Source: Pictodentalium vernedei | Taxonomy: Eukaryota; Mollusca; Scaphopoda; Dentaliida; Dentaliidae | Direction: 5' to 3' | NCBI GenBank assembly: GCA_031216915.1 | Contig: CM062296.1 | Location: forward strand, 66,494,148 to 66,558,147 | Length of the DNA: 64,000 nucleotides | The notes under the pieces: model-generated | Seen by the model: the letters and a program-made list of their open reading frames with translations, nothing else | Told to the model about the DNA's origin: nothing | The model's database searches: none | Shown here: piece by piece, positions 33,318-43,799 of the stretch | Layout: each line of letters opens with the position of its first letter | Position numbering within the stretch: the stretch's first letter is position 1 | Translations under genes and position numbers: made by a program

Positions 33318-33445
33318 TTGAATTTCTTTTTTTCTTTTTTGTCTCAAAAACATAGCTTATGAACCCCACATTGGAGGGTACTCGACAAGCTCATTCCAAC
33401 AAGGGGTCATGAGCTATATTTTGGAGATAAAAAGATTAAAATATA
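33318..33445. mobile_element. Central part of a family A MITE
   Basis: TTTTTGTCTCAAAAACATAG, then a decayed GACCCC...AAGGGGTCAT palindrome and TTTGGAGATAAAAAG. The ends with CCCTTTACC are missing. Confidence 0.65.
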
Positions 33446-34022
33446 ATACATGTACACTGTAAAACTGGAATGACGCGTCTTCTACGGGGTATGGACAATT
33501 TGTAGATTTCGGAACGAGGCTTCCACTGGGTATGGGAAATTTGTCAGTGGCTGGGCGGATGTATCGTGGGTTTCAATGAATATGGTCTCATACCACGTGT
33601 CTATCAACCAATCAAATCAAAAAATTCACTTTAGTCAATAGATAAAATACTTTACGTGTATGGAAATAGGCAAAGTTATAATCAGTTGATCGATCACATA
33701 AGAGTATGTATATGTTACAGTAAATATGTAAAATCAGTAAATATGTATAATTCCTGAAAATTTCAGTAAATATGTATAATTGCTAAACTGATCAGGAATT
33801 ATACATATTTACTGAAAGTTTTAGGAATTGTATATATTTACTGAAATATCAACTGATTTTTTATACCTGTTTACTGAAAGTGTGGTTTGGGTGTATGACA
33901 AGCCAGGTTATGTTTTTAATCATTTTATTGACATAATAACAGAAACAAGATACGATATGATGATGAAAATAAAATCAAACAAATAAGAAGCATACCACGA
34001 GAACACATCAGCAAATTCGATC

Positions 34023-34770
34023 TTGGACGATCTTGCTCTTTTTACCATTCTCTGTGCTTTCTTAAGTTGGGATTCGGCTGCTCTCTTCCTGTTCTCTAGA
34101 ATGGATTCAGTGCGTTCGTCAATTTCTTCAGTGCTCTCTTCGATTTCTTCATCTTGTGGTGGTGTGTCAGTTGAATTTTATGGCATTGGTTGCTGTTGTA
34201 ACACCTGGAGAAGGTCGTCTTCTGTCTGCAGCTTGGAGATGAACTCTTGTGGAAGGCTGGACGTTGTGAGGCCTACTTTGCCATCAGAACCAAGCAATGC
34301 TGCAAATGGAGTTCTCTCTATGCCGATGTGGAAACTGGAGTTCTTTTGGAATTGCACAAACTATAATCCAATGGTCCAGTCGGTGGTGTTTTGTCTGCCA
34401 ACCAAGGGATGGGTATGTCCTTGATGTCACAGTTCGACCGCTCGATGGAACCCTGGCTCTGTGGGTGTCGAGGTTTCCCATGTACAATCACAAGATCTGG
34501 CCATAAATCCTTCAACTCCTTGATAATCCTGGCGGTAAACTCGGATCCGTTGTCAGACTGGAGAAATGTCCAACAACTGAAACGCCACCTCTGCTGCTCT
34601 TTTAGACGTCAATGGTCGAAGAATAATGAATTTGGTCAGATGATCCTGGTAGTTCATAATCCAATTATATTGTCCTTGGCTCATAGACTGCATGTCTATC
34701 AAGTCTATATGGGCACGCGATATAAAGTCCTTGGAAAGAATCGGTTTAACAACAACACCTTTATTCTTAC
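34023..34770 (-). pseudogene. Integrase remnant, left arm and centre
   Basis: The minus strand shows an rve-type integrase with family-typical phrases, including a DLIDMQSM segment near 34690, NYQDHLTK near 34655, GKPRHPQSQGSIERS near 34460 and LADKTPP near 34400. The downstream part lies in the left inverted arm. The closest known types are KRBA2-like proteins and Ginger DNA transposons, both related to Gypsy integrases. It is treated as a fossil with several breaks. Confidence 0.7.
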
Positions 34771-35298
34771 ACAGGTGGTGTCAGAACCAACGTTTTTCAC
34801 AGAGACATCAGCGACATTGTTGGATCTGATTGCAGTCAGCGACTCTATCAATGTGCTGTCAAATGAAGTAGCCGATCCATTCCTACCAGATTCAACAGGG
34901 TACCACTGCCCCGTCTGTATCGAGGTTCACTTTACGAAAATTACCGCAAAAAGTTTTAAACGTCGAGTATGGTTATATAATGAGGGCGATTATAAGGAGT
35001 TGAATAATTCATTGGCAAGCACCGACTGGGACACCATTTTTTCATATACGAATCTGGATACTATGGTCAACATGTTTACTTCCAATGTCCTTGAACTAGC
35101 TTCTAAGTATATTCCCAATGAAATCACAACAATTAGAAGAAATGACCCAAAGTGCGTAATGAAATTAGGCATTTTATTCGTCAACGGAAACCCCTTTACC
35201 GTATTGCCAAGTCGAAAGGTCGGCCTGAGGCTTGGGAGAAATACCGCTCCAAAAGAGACGAGGTCGTTTCAGCCTTAAGAAAAGCCAAGACCAATTGG
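34771..35298 (+). pseudogene. LINE endonuclease fragment (third LINE type)
   Basis: Plus-strand frame with VSEPTFFTETSATLLDLI, HCPVCIEVHF (the SDH-P position of an APE endonuclease) and RRVWLYNEGDYKELNNSL, and ending in VVSALRKAKTNW-like sequence just where the right inverted arm begins. It differs from the I/Nimb-type and Jockey-type LINEs elsewhere in the window. A CR1- or Jockey-like endonuclease is the best guess. Both ends are truncated. Confidence 0.7.
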
Positions 35299-35560
35299 AT
35301 TGGGCCATTGGATTAAAGTTTCAATTCCAAAAGAACTCCAGTTTCCACAGCGGCATGAAGAGAACTCCATTTGCAGCATCGCTTGGTTCTGATGGCAAAG
35401 TGGGCCTCACAACATCCAGCCTTCCGCAAGAGGCCATCTCCAAGCAGCAGACAGAAGACGACCTTCTCCAGGTGTTACAACAGCAACCAATGCCAGAAAA
35501 TTCAACTGACACACCACCACTAGATGAAGAAATTGAAGATCGCACTGAATAAATTGAAGA
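35299..35560 (+). pseudogene. Integrase C-terminal remnant, right arm
   Basis: LKFQFQKNSSFHSGMKRTPF and KVGLTTSSLPQEAISKQQTE mirror the left-arm copy on the opposite strand. It reads towards the right end of the inverted-repeat element. Fossil. Confidence 0.7.
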
Positions 35561-36062
35561 ACGCACTGAATCCATTCTAGAGAACAGGAAGAGAGCAGCT
35601 GGATCCCAACTTAAGCAAGCAGAGAGAATGGTAAAAAGAACAAGATCTTCCAAGATCGAATTTGCTGATGTGTTCTCATGGTATGCTTCTTGTTTTTTTG
35701 ATTTTATTTTCATCATCATATCATATCTTGTTTCTGTTATTATGTCAATAAAATGATTAAAAACATAACCAGGCTTGCCATACACCCAAACCACACTTTC
35801 AGTAAACAAGTATAAAAAAATCAGTTGATATTTCAGTAAATATGTATAATTCCTAAAAATTTCAGTAAATATGTATAATTCCTGATCAGTTTACCAATTA
35901 TACATATTTACTGAAATTTTCAGGAATTATACATATTTACTGATTTTACATATTTACTGTAACATATACATACGAGAGACCGAAGTCTTCCATGTAGTGG
36001 AGTACACGTTGGGGACGTTGTTTAGAATTTAATATTAAATATTGTATTATTCAACATTTAAT

Positions 36063-36240
36063 CTCTTAATAATCTGACGATCGTGGTATAAAAAAATATA
36101 CCCAAAGTAACATTGTGTGCCAAATTTTCACCACTTGTGGTGAAGTAGTGTTAACCGATCGCCAGAGGCTCGCGGGTAACACCATTTCACCACATATGGT
36201 ATATATTTGGTACACCGAGCTACTATGGGTATATTCTACA
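36063..36240. mobile_element. Foldback element (family D, copy 1)
   Basis: Inverted ends ATATACCCAAAGTA and TACTATGGGTATAT, inner arms CACCACTTGTGGTGAAG. The outer left side carries CTGACGATCGTGGTATAA, which also borders copy 2 at 57030-57230. It lies 131 bp downstream of the receptor's seven-helix exon donor. Confidence 0.8.
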
Positions 36241-36370
36241 TATTTACTACGGAACTTACATCGTCCACTTAGGGAGTAGTAAATAAGAAACAACAGTGCT
36301 CAATTACGTCTATCAGTTGAGTGTTTATTAGCCGTGAAAATTTGATAAATGATACTCTAACAATACTCAC

Positions 36371-37780
36371 CCATAATTGCTATAGGAAACCAGCAGAGAA
36401 AATCGGTAAACACAATGAGGAATAGATTTCTGGCTATGGCAATATTCTGTTCCTGTCCGCCTGATTTACGTAAAGATGTTAACGCGGTGGATCGTATTTC
36501 TGTATAAATTAAAATCTGTCCTATCACAATGACCGTGAATGCTATGAAATTATAACCCAAAAATACTGTCACCGAGTACTGCCAACCAGGTGGACGATCA
36601 CGAGTTAGCGGTAGAGCTAAGCAGGTGCCACTCTTTGAGTAGAATTTGTTCTGAAAATATCTGATATCCATCAACGGTATGGTGGAGATGCACACGTTAA
36701 TTACCCATATAAACAATAGGGCCACTTTAGCCCTGAGAGCGTTGAATTTCAGAGTACTAAATGGATATTTTATTGCAAGAACTCTGTCCAAAGTGATGAG
36801 ACAGAGCATTGTAGTTGACACCTCGCTAGAAAGAGTAGCTATAGCTCCAGCTACCTTGCACCCGACACTATGCCGCCAGAATGATTCATTATATATATAA
36901 CGCCCTCTGTAATATTCATCTGCTATTGCTATTATATAAAGGTAAATGCCCATTAGAAAATCCGCAATGCATAAATTTAGGACAAAAATTCCATGAGGCT
37001 TTTTCAAAGAATCCCGGTCAAAGCACAGTCTGTATACAATCGAGAGTCCATTTCCAACCAAAGCTACAGTACCGATCGTCCACAGACAAACACGCATAAC
37101 CTTGTCCTTCATCAAATCACTACATGATGAAAATTCGTCCTCCGATGGGAAGCAATTCTCTCTAGCAATGTTTTTTGGTTTAATGCAACAAAACTTATAT
37201 TCATCAGTGTACAAATGCTGCAACTGAACCATACCATCAAACATATCTTTGTAGAAAGATTTAATACGGTTTCCTCGGATGTCAAGTTTTCTTAATGCGG
37301 ACAGGCCTCTAAATGGGTTGTTAGAAACCTTGGTTATTTTGTTATAGGAAATATTTAAATATAACAATTTTTGGAGACCGGAAAACGTTAAATCATCTAT
37401 TGACTCTATTACATTTTCCGACAAATCGAGATAGATCAGATTGTTCGATGACTGGAAGGTATTATTTCCTAATACGCTCAGGTTGGTTTGGGTAATTATT
37501 AAATGTCCTAGGTACGTAAAGTTAGCAAGATTAAGCTGATCTTCAGTCACTTCGGTTCTGCTAACAACCAACTTCCTCAGGTGATTGGACATATCTGGAA
37601 GTTGATACAAATTAGAACATGTAAACACCAATCCATCACATGTGCAATTCTCTGGACATTCTATATTACACAACATTTCATCGTCGCCGTGTTTACATTG
37701 TTTTAACCCATCACAAATATCAGAAACAGGAATACAGACTGAAGAATCACGACATTTGAAATGGCCTGGACAACTCTTAG
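36371..37780 (-). CDS. Receptor gene exon: LDLa, leucine-rich repeats, TM1-TM6
   Basis: A 1410-bp minus-strand exon between the acceptor TTATTTTCAG (37781-37790) and the donor ATGG|GTGAGT (36371/36370), phase 1 at both ends. In order it encodes: an LDL-receptor class A module (CPGHFKC, CIPVSDICDG, GDDEMLC); a cysteine cap (CPENCTC); about five leucine-rich repeats (e.g. LIYLDLSENVIESI, LLYLNISYNKITKV, LRKLDIRGNRIKSF); an LGR hinge (YKFCCI, DEFSSCSDLM); and six membrane helices including TLDRVLAI (DRY region) and WFPIAI in TM6. This is the architecture of type C LGRs: relaxin-receptor-like proteins and the snail receptor GRL101, which signal through G proteins at the cell surface. The ligand is unknown. 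It appears intact. Confidence 0.93.
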
Positions 37781-37910
37781 CTGAAAATAAAAATTACAAG
37801 AAAATGTACCAGCGATATTTACTATTCAGTGGCACACGCGTTGTTGTTGTAGTCCCTACTAGATCATTATTTGTCATGAAATACAATATAATAAAAACAT
37901 GACTTTGGAG

Positions 37911-38297
37911 GGCCTTGTGGTCTATTAACTGGTTGAGTGGTAGATTATTTTTGGAAGTTGGAATTTGTTCATATAGATTTGCATTATTAAAAATTATTGG
38001 AGAGTGCCTTAAGGCACTCTCCAATAATTTTTATTAATGCAAATCTATATGAACACAATTGTATTTGCTTATGACTGAATAGGATATTTGTGTAAAGAAT
38101 ATGAAGACTTTAGTATGGTACCCTCATGTTTCTTGAAAGCCATGATAGTGGCTTCCAGCACTCAACCAGTTAACAGCCCAACAGGTGTGAATAAAATGCC
38201 CGACAGCTTATAAAAGGCCCGAGACGAAGTGAGGGCCGTTAATAAACTGAATGGCTGTTATTCACACCTGTTGGGCCGTTAATAAACCACAAGGCCC
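37911..38297. mobile_element. Outer foldback element interrupted by another palindromic element
   Basis: Left arm GGCCTTGTGGTCTATTAAC is cut off at 37928 and continues at 38170 with TTAACAGCCCAACAGGTGTG. The right arm is TATTCACACCTGTTGGGCCG to CCACAAGGCC (38296). Without the insertion the two arms pair over about 38 bp around a ~75-bp loop. Confidence 0.82.
37929..38169. mobile_element. Nested TTAA-type element with perfect hairpin
   Basis: TTAA lies on both sides (37925-37928 and 38170-38173), with ends CTGGTTGAGTG and CACTCAACCAG. Inside, 37967-38054 is an 88-nt palindrome with no loop (arms of 44, one mismatch seen, centre GTGCCTTAAGGCAC). It inserted into the left arm of the outer foldback. 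TTAA targeting is piggyBac-like, but the ends differ from family A. Confidence 0.85.
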
Positions 38298-38419
38298 GAC
38301 AAAGGCATGTTATTACTATTATTACTACCCCGATTCTGAGAAAGTTTTGACCCTGTACCTTACATGTCAGCTACAAACAGTCAATTGGTCTTCATTCAAT
38401 TCGCTTGATTAAGACATGT

Positions 38420-38669
38420 TTAACCCTTTACCTCACATGAAAAGCAGACGACACTTGCAAACAAATTCTTGAATAACTAATTTCTTTAATTTGTTGTCTC
38501 ACAAACATAGGTTATGACCCCTCACTGGAACAAGCTCGACGAGTTCGTTCCAATGAGGGGTCATAACCTATGTTTTTGAGAAAAAAAATGAAAACATAAT
38601 GAAAATTAATTGACGATTTCTGAGAATAGCGCTGGCAGGTTTTTGCCGTTTCGTTGGGTAAAGGGTTAA
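38420..38669 (-). mobile_element. piggyBac-like MITE (family A, copy 6)
   Basis: TTAA at 38420 and 38666, ends CCCTTTACC and GGTAAAGGG, inverted relative to copy 1. The central palindrome is around GGAACAAGCTCGACGAGTTC, with arms TTATGACCCCTCA. It is well preserved. Confidence 0.88.
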
Positions 38670-39849
38670 CGTTTTCAATTTTGGCACATGATATCATCGT
38701 CTGTGCTCAAACAAACTGTCGTGACATGATTATCACGTGCTCAGCACCGGTACTCTTTCAATTGCAACGAAGTTAGAAAACTTAAAAACAAACCCGATAT
38801 TTACCGCTTTTTAGTCAGGAATAAAGGCTTAAATGTCTGCAGAGTTACTATGTACTCCTGCTTGTTCTTATGGGACTAACTTTGCTGGACATTTTAAATA
38901 TTTAATAATTTAAATAAAAATCATACTGTTTACTAATTGAAACCATTTCTGGAAACTGTTTCCATTTTCGAGTCTACGGCAGCGAGGAACAAAAGTCACT
39001 TCACGTGTCGCGCTGTTAATAAGATGTTTAACTCATTAACGGCCTGACACATCACGTGACAATTTAAGTTAAGCGTTACGTTCTTGTAATGCCCTTTTAA
39101 ACATTGTTAATGTACTAGGGAACGTCCTATAAAGTGGTAATAATAATGGATTAAAAAATATATAGTTGCCTAGGTGAAGAATTGTGTAGCTTGGACAGCA
39201 GTGAGTGAGGATCTAAATCGTTCAGTGATTACTATGTAAATTAGCCTTATGAGTTTGAGTGAACACGAATATGAAAATTTAAAAGCAGTTTTAAAATTTA
39301 TTTAAAAAGGCTGGTTTCTTTAAAAAGCGGGCTGGTATGACAAAATAGTTCTCTAAAGGATCTTACAGTGAAATGCTGCCCTCTGGTTTGAACAAAAACA
39401 ATACAAAGAGAGAGACTATGCTCGACTGTAAAAAAAAAACAGTTATCAACTAATTTTTGTGAGCACTTCAACATAGTAAACTTTCATGAAAATTGAATTG
39501 AATTTTTTAGTGACGTCGACGATAAATAACGACATCGGAAATCGGGCAGAGCCCTTCATAATTTCCTACGAGGGCCCCATATTTTAGGCTTTTTGTTGGA
39601 GATGATATTTACAAATCTGAAAGAGGCTTGGTATTGTCATATATATGACAAGATAGCGAAACACGTATGATGTGACATTGTTCAAAGGTCGAATATCAAA
39701 AATCTAAGACCACTATGTTTAACTAGAAACATTAATTTGCCAATTTCTTAGAAATGTGGAAATGTCAAAGCTGAGAAACAAAATAGGCTTACGATAGCAA
39801 TACGTCATTCCCACTCCATTTGATGACTTGATAATGCCCACATTCCTGA
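38670..39849. other. Intron sequence, no recognised element
   Basis: AT-rich, with no domain-bearing frame. Nothing convincing was seen on either strand. Confidence 0.5.
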
Positions 39850-40200
39850 TGTGTTTGAAAGTATTGTTTCGGCGAACAAAGAGACAGCGATCCAGTGAAA
39901 CTTTAAAGACGCAAATTGGTACACTTTCTCAATTCCCGACTCACTCGGGAGAAATTTCAGGACTTTGCTGATCAACTAGAACATTTCATTGAGGAATTGC
40001 TTGACATTGCAAACAAGTGCATTCCAAAAACCTCCGCAAATCAAAAACATGTTTCATCAAACCATGGTTCGTTCGAAAATGATAGAAACCAGGCTATAAA
40101 GAATCGTGAGAAAAGTAAATATAAATTTAATAATTCTCTAACTACAAATAATTTAGACAAACTACGCACAAATTAGGAAAAAACAAGATGACTTACTGCA
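39850..40200 (+). mobile_element. Fragment of the I/Nimb-type LINE (end of endonuclease)
   Basis: LTREKFQDFADQLEHFIEEL and related residues match the intact element's ORF2 at about 20120-20465. Nucleotide blocks such as GACACTTTCTC-like, CGGGAGAAATTTCAGGAC and CCATGGTT align. Both ends are truncated. It is old. Confidence 0.85.
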
Positions 40201-40404
40201 GGTCTACTTAAGATCGCCAGCGAATCCCCATATACCACCCCAAAATGCACAGCCAATGCCTGGTTTTGTCAAACGAGTCGGTGGTGATATCATGTGTTAA
40301 TTAAAATTATCTTTCTACAATGAAAATTCATTTGAATGTTCTCCGACACTTGGCCAGGTTGAACATGATAATATTGAATATATTGTATCAATGAGAATAC
40401 GAAT

Positions 40405-40690
40405 ATGATGTCCTGCCACAAGTAGCGCAGAAAATGCTCTTTAGTCAACGGGATCCTTGCTGCAGAAAAAAAGAAGTGGTCTGGAATGCGATCTGTAATG
40501 CGCTATCAGCGAGATCTGTAGGAATCACCAACTGAACCGATCAACCAGAAAGAAAATATTGAGACTATGGTATACGCAGGGTGGATTACTATTACTACTA
40601 AATCGCTGTGAGATATATTTTTCATTTATTGATTATTCACAATTTTTGGAGACAATGGTCCATATGATGAAAGTTTACAAGTGTTTCTTG
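40405..40690. repeat. Dispersed repeat, copy 1
   Basis: Blocks AGCGCAGAAAATGCTC, CAACTGAACCGATCAA and TTGAGACTATGGTA, then GGGTGGATTACT and AAATCGC, recur in the same order at 42165-42440. Identity is perhaps 70 percent. The start of copy 2 resembles the family B end (AGTTGAAATTAGAAGACTTGTC), so both may be decayed relatives of those MITEs. Confidence 0.6.
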
Positions 40691-42164
40691 TATTGTTATG
40701 AACAATTATAAATATTTTTCGCGTGGAGAATATATGGCACCCCGATTAGGAAGAATCCTCTCTCTTCATTCTGTACATGCGGTCAAATTTTGATATCCAA
40801 TTAGATCATTACATGCACATGCATCCCAATAGACGTTGGGAACGATGCTAATGACCACTATGTACATGCACTCGTATAGAACTGTACCTGGTTTGGACCG
40901 TACTCGTATAGAACTGTACCTGGTTGGGACAGCTGTTTTCTACAGGAATTGATTTACGCTAATGGTATAGTTTGACAGGGACAAAAGTGAACTTTCTCAA
41001 CGTGTTATTACTTCAGAATAGTGCACAATGCAGTCGCTAGTAAATAGACATAGTGCTGGTGTCTTTCATTTAACCCACTCTATGGATCCCTGAGGTCAGA
41101 AGCACGCCGTTCTGGAGTTCGACGTAATTTGTCCGTGCGGTGAAGAACAAACATGAAGGTGTCTGTTTGTTCTCGTCTTATTCAACCAGAAATGAAGCAC
41201 TGTTGCCTGTAAAATGGTCAATAACCTGTCCATTAGATAATATAGTTGCGTGAACAGCGTAAAGTTGAGCCATTCGTCTCAGTGTTACCGAAAATTAACT
41301 AGTGTCCTTCCTTTACAGTCGAATATAATGGATCAGTTATTTGAATCAAAAAATCCAACTTACCTCACAATAGACATATATCGTGATATGAGGGAAACAC
41401 ATAAAGGTCCTACAAAAAGTGTTTATGATGCAGATAGTCCTTGCAACAAAGGAGAAAACAATCAGGCAGTCTATACTCGAGGCAGTTTAAACGACAATTT
41501 GGGGTAGATGCTGTTGTTTTAAAAAACAAAACGCTCTAAAAACGCGGATTACTTTCATCATTCCTCCACTCACGTGGATGTTGCTGATAAAAATTAAGCA
41601 TAGTCAAGAAGATGACCAGGTGATAATGTTGAAAACATAGTTTTGATGTACTATATAAATGATGGATATTTTAAGCTTATCATAAAAGTCGATTAACTGT
41701 AAAATAAGATGCACAGGTTGTTCCTGGTCCCACATTGTTGTTTAAATGGTTACCGCGACATCACCAATAGCGATGCGAGATGATAGGTATCTCTCTACTT
41801 CAGTCGATTCTGTACAATACATATACTGATCTGTCTTCGCAACAGTCAATAAAAAGCCGACTAAAAGTCGCGCTTTTGTCATTAGGTTGCAAATGAAGCT
41901 CGCAGACTACCAGTCTAATATATGAGGGATTCGATGCTGTTATTGGCTGTTTGTCTACCCACTATCATTGGAGTATACGCACAGACGAGCGTTGATGTAA
42001 TGTGATGTCATTTCATTTGCAAATATATACATACATCATTTCGTACTCCAGTTATATATATTACAATCAATAAGTATTTAATTCATCTTTAAACCATCAA
42101 TATATTAACACAATTGGTGCAACTATGCAGCGTAATCATAAAACTACGACTTTTTCTTACGGTA
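40691..42164. other. Intron sequence with a small tandem duplication
   Basis: A ~37-bp duplication of ACTCGTATAGAACTGTACCT lies at 40869-40932. Otherwise it is AT-rich, with no recognised frame; the 85-codon frame at 41250 has no known domain. Confidence 0.5.
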
Positions 42165-42440
42165 TAGTTGAAATTAGAAGACTTGTCACAATTAGCGCAG
42201 AAAATACTCGCTAGTTAATGCGCTCCTTACTATAGAAGAATGAAGTAGTCTGAAATACATTACAGCGTTTGGGATGTACAATGCAAAATATAATGCGCCA
42301 GTAGATAGTTAAATCACGAACTGAACCGATCAAACAAACAGACCATTTTGAGACTACAATATTTGAAGGGTGGGTTACTTCTAAATCGCAGTGGGATAGA
42401 TTTTCCCTTCAGTAATCATTTACAAATTCTGAGGCTAAAA
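42165..42440. repeat. Dispersed repeat, copy 2
   Basis: The counterpart of 40405-40690. It starts near TATAGTTGAAATTAGAAGAC and includes AGCGCAGAAAATACTC, CGAACTGAACCGATCAAAC and AAATCGCAGTGGGATAGA. Confidence 0.6.
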
Positions 42441-43068
42441 CACAAGAAGCATTTGCACACTTCTACCACATGGACTGTCGGGTTGTTCGTGTAATGCACC
42501 AAAAAGTCACTCAACTGAGCTATATTTGTACCGTGGATTCAATGAAATGAATCGTTATGGTATAATTGAATATTTCAGTTGGTCGGAAAAGCGAACCTAC
42601 GATATTCCAGAGGAGGGAATCTAATCACAGGCGATGGAATTTTTATGGGCTGGGCGGATCCATACCGTACATGATTATACCGAGGGCTCTTGAGCTTGAT
42701 CGCAAATATGATATGAATCTCCACATAAACATAGATTGCTAATATAAATGACGCGTTTCTTGCCCAGCTCCAAGCAACGTAAACTGCTTAAAAACAGTTA
42801 ATATCAGTTCAAAATATAGAAGTGGGAGAAGAGTGTAAGAGTTATTTTTAAAACAGGCATAACAAATAACCTTTTTGCTTCTGCTGGTGAAGAAGTTCCT
42901 TATCTTGTATTAACATTCAGAACAATTGTATGATAACAAAAGCAACGGAAGGGTTTTTCACAGGAACAGTGTGAGGTAAACTAACCCCTCAGGATCCCTT
43001 TAACAGTACAAATGTACTTATCCATGTCCATAAGCCGCACATTAGGGGTAGCATCATGGAGGTTAATT

Positions 43069-43790
43069 CTTTCAATGGCTCGGGTTACAATGTTGGATTC
43101 ATGGGTATGTAGGGGTAGTTTACTTGCTCGGGTTACAATGTTGGATATATGGGTATGTAGGGATAGTTTACTGGCTAGGGTTACAATGTTGGACATATGG
43201 GTACTTAGGGACATGCTACTGGCTCGGTTTACAATGTTGGACGCATGGATATTTAGGGATAGTTTACTGAATCGGATTACAATGTTGGATATATGGGTAT
43301 TTAGGGATCGTTTACTGGCTAGGGTTAAAATGTTGGATATATGGGCATTTAGGGATAGTTTACTGGCTCGGTTTACAATGTTGGACACATGGGTATTCAG
43401 GGATAGTTTACTGGCTCGGGTTACACTGCTGGATACATGGGAATATAGGGGTAGTTTACTGGCTAGGGTTACAATGTTGGACATATGGGTACTTTTGGAC
43501 ATTCTACTGGCTCGGTTTACAATGTTGGACACATGGGTATTTAGGGATAGTTTCCTGGCTCGGGTTACAATGCTGGATATATGGGTATTTAGGGATAGTT
43601 TACTGTCTCGGGTTACACTGTTGGATATAAGGGTATTTAGGTATAACCTACTGGCACAGGTTACACTGTTGAATATATGGGTATTTAGGGATAGCATACT
43701 GGAACGGGTTACAATGATGGATAGATGGGTATTTAGGGATAGTTTACTTGCACGGGTTACAATGTTGGATATATAGGTATTTAGGGAGAG
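43069..43790. repeat. 48-bp minisatellite, about 15 units, open on both strands
   Basis: The consensus unit contains GGGTTACAATGTTGGATATA and GGGTATTTAGGGATAGTTTA. The period of 48 is a multiple of 3, so long frames persist: plus 43012-43776 with 16-residue repeats like RVTMLDIWVFRDSLLA, and minus 42981-43697 with repeats like NIVTRASKLSLNTHIS. Units differ by up to about 20 percent without a stop codon on either strand. There is no promoter, splice or domain evidence for a protein. It abuts the broken end of the minus-strand LINE. Confidence 0.9.
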
Positions 43791-43799
43791 CTTCCTATC

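Larger units (their letters stand above)
33704..35973. mobile_element. Large inverted-repeat element with integrase remnants around a LINE fragment
   Basis: Two arms of about 675 bp (33704-34383 and 35299-35973) are inverted copies of one another at roughly 90-95 percent. Each outer end begins GTATGTATATGTTACAG and carries several ATATTTACTG subterminal repeats, themselves arranged as a small hairpin. Each inner part encodes the C-terminal part of a KRBA2/Ginger-like integrase, reading outward. A 0.9 kb centre joins the arms and holds more integrase sequence on the left and a LINE endonuclease fragment on the right. It is broken. The design suggests an inverted duplication of one element end with a retrotransposon piece caught between. 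Confidence 0.75.

Noticed and set aside
42981-43697. Secreted or structural repeat protein on the minus strand
   Set aside because: No signal peptide, splice sites or domain. Equal openness on the other strand fits a 48-bp minisatellite whose period is a multiple of three.
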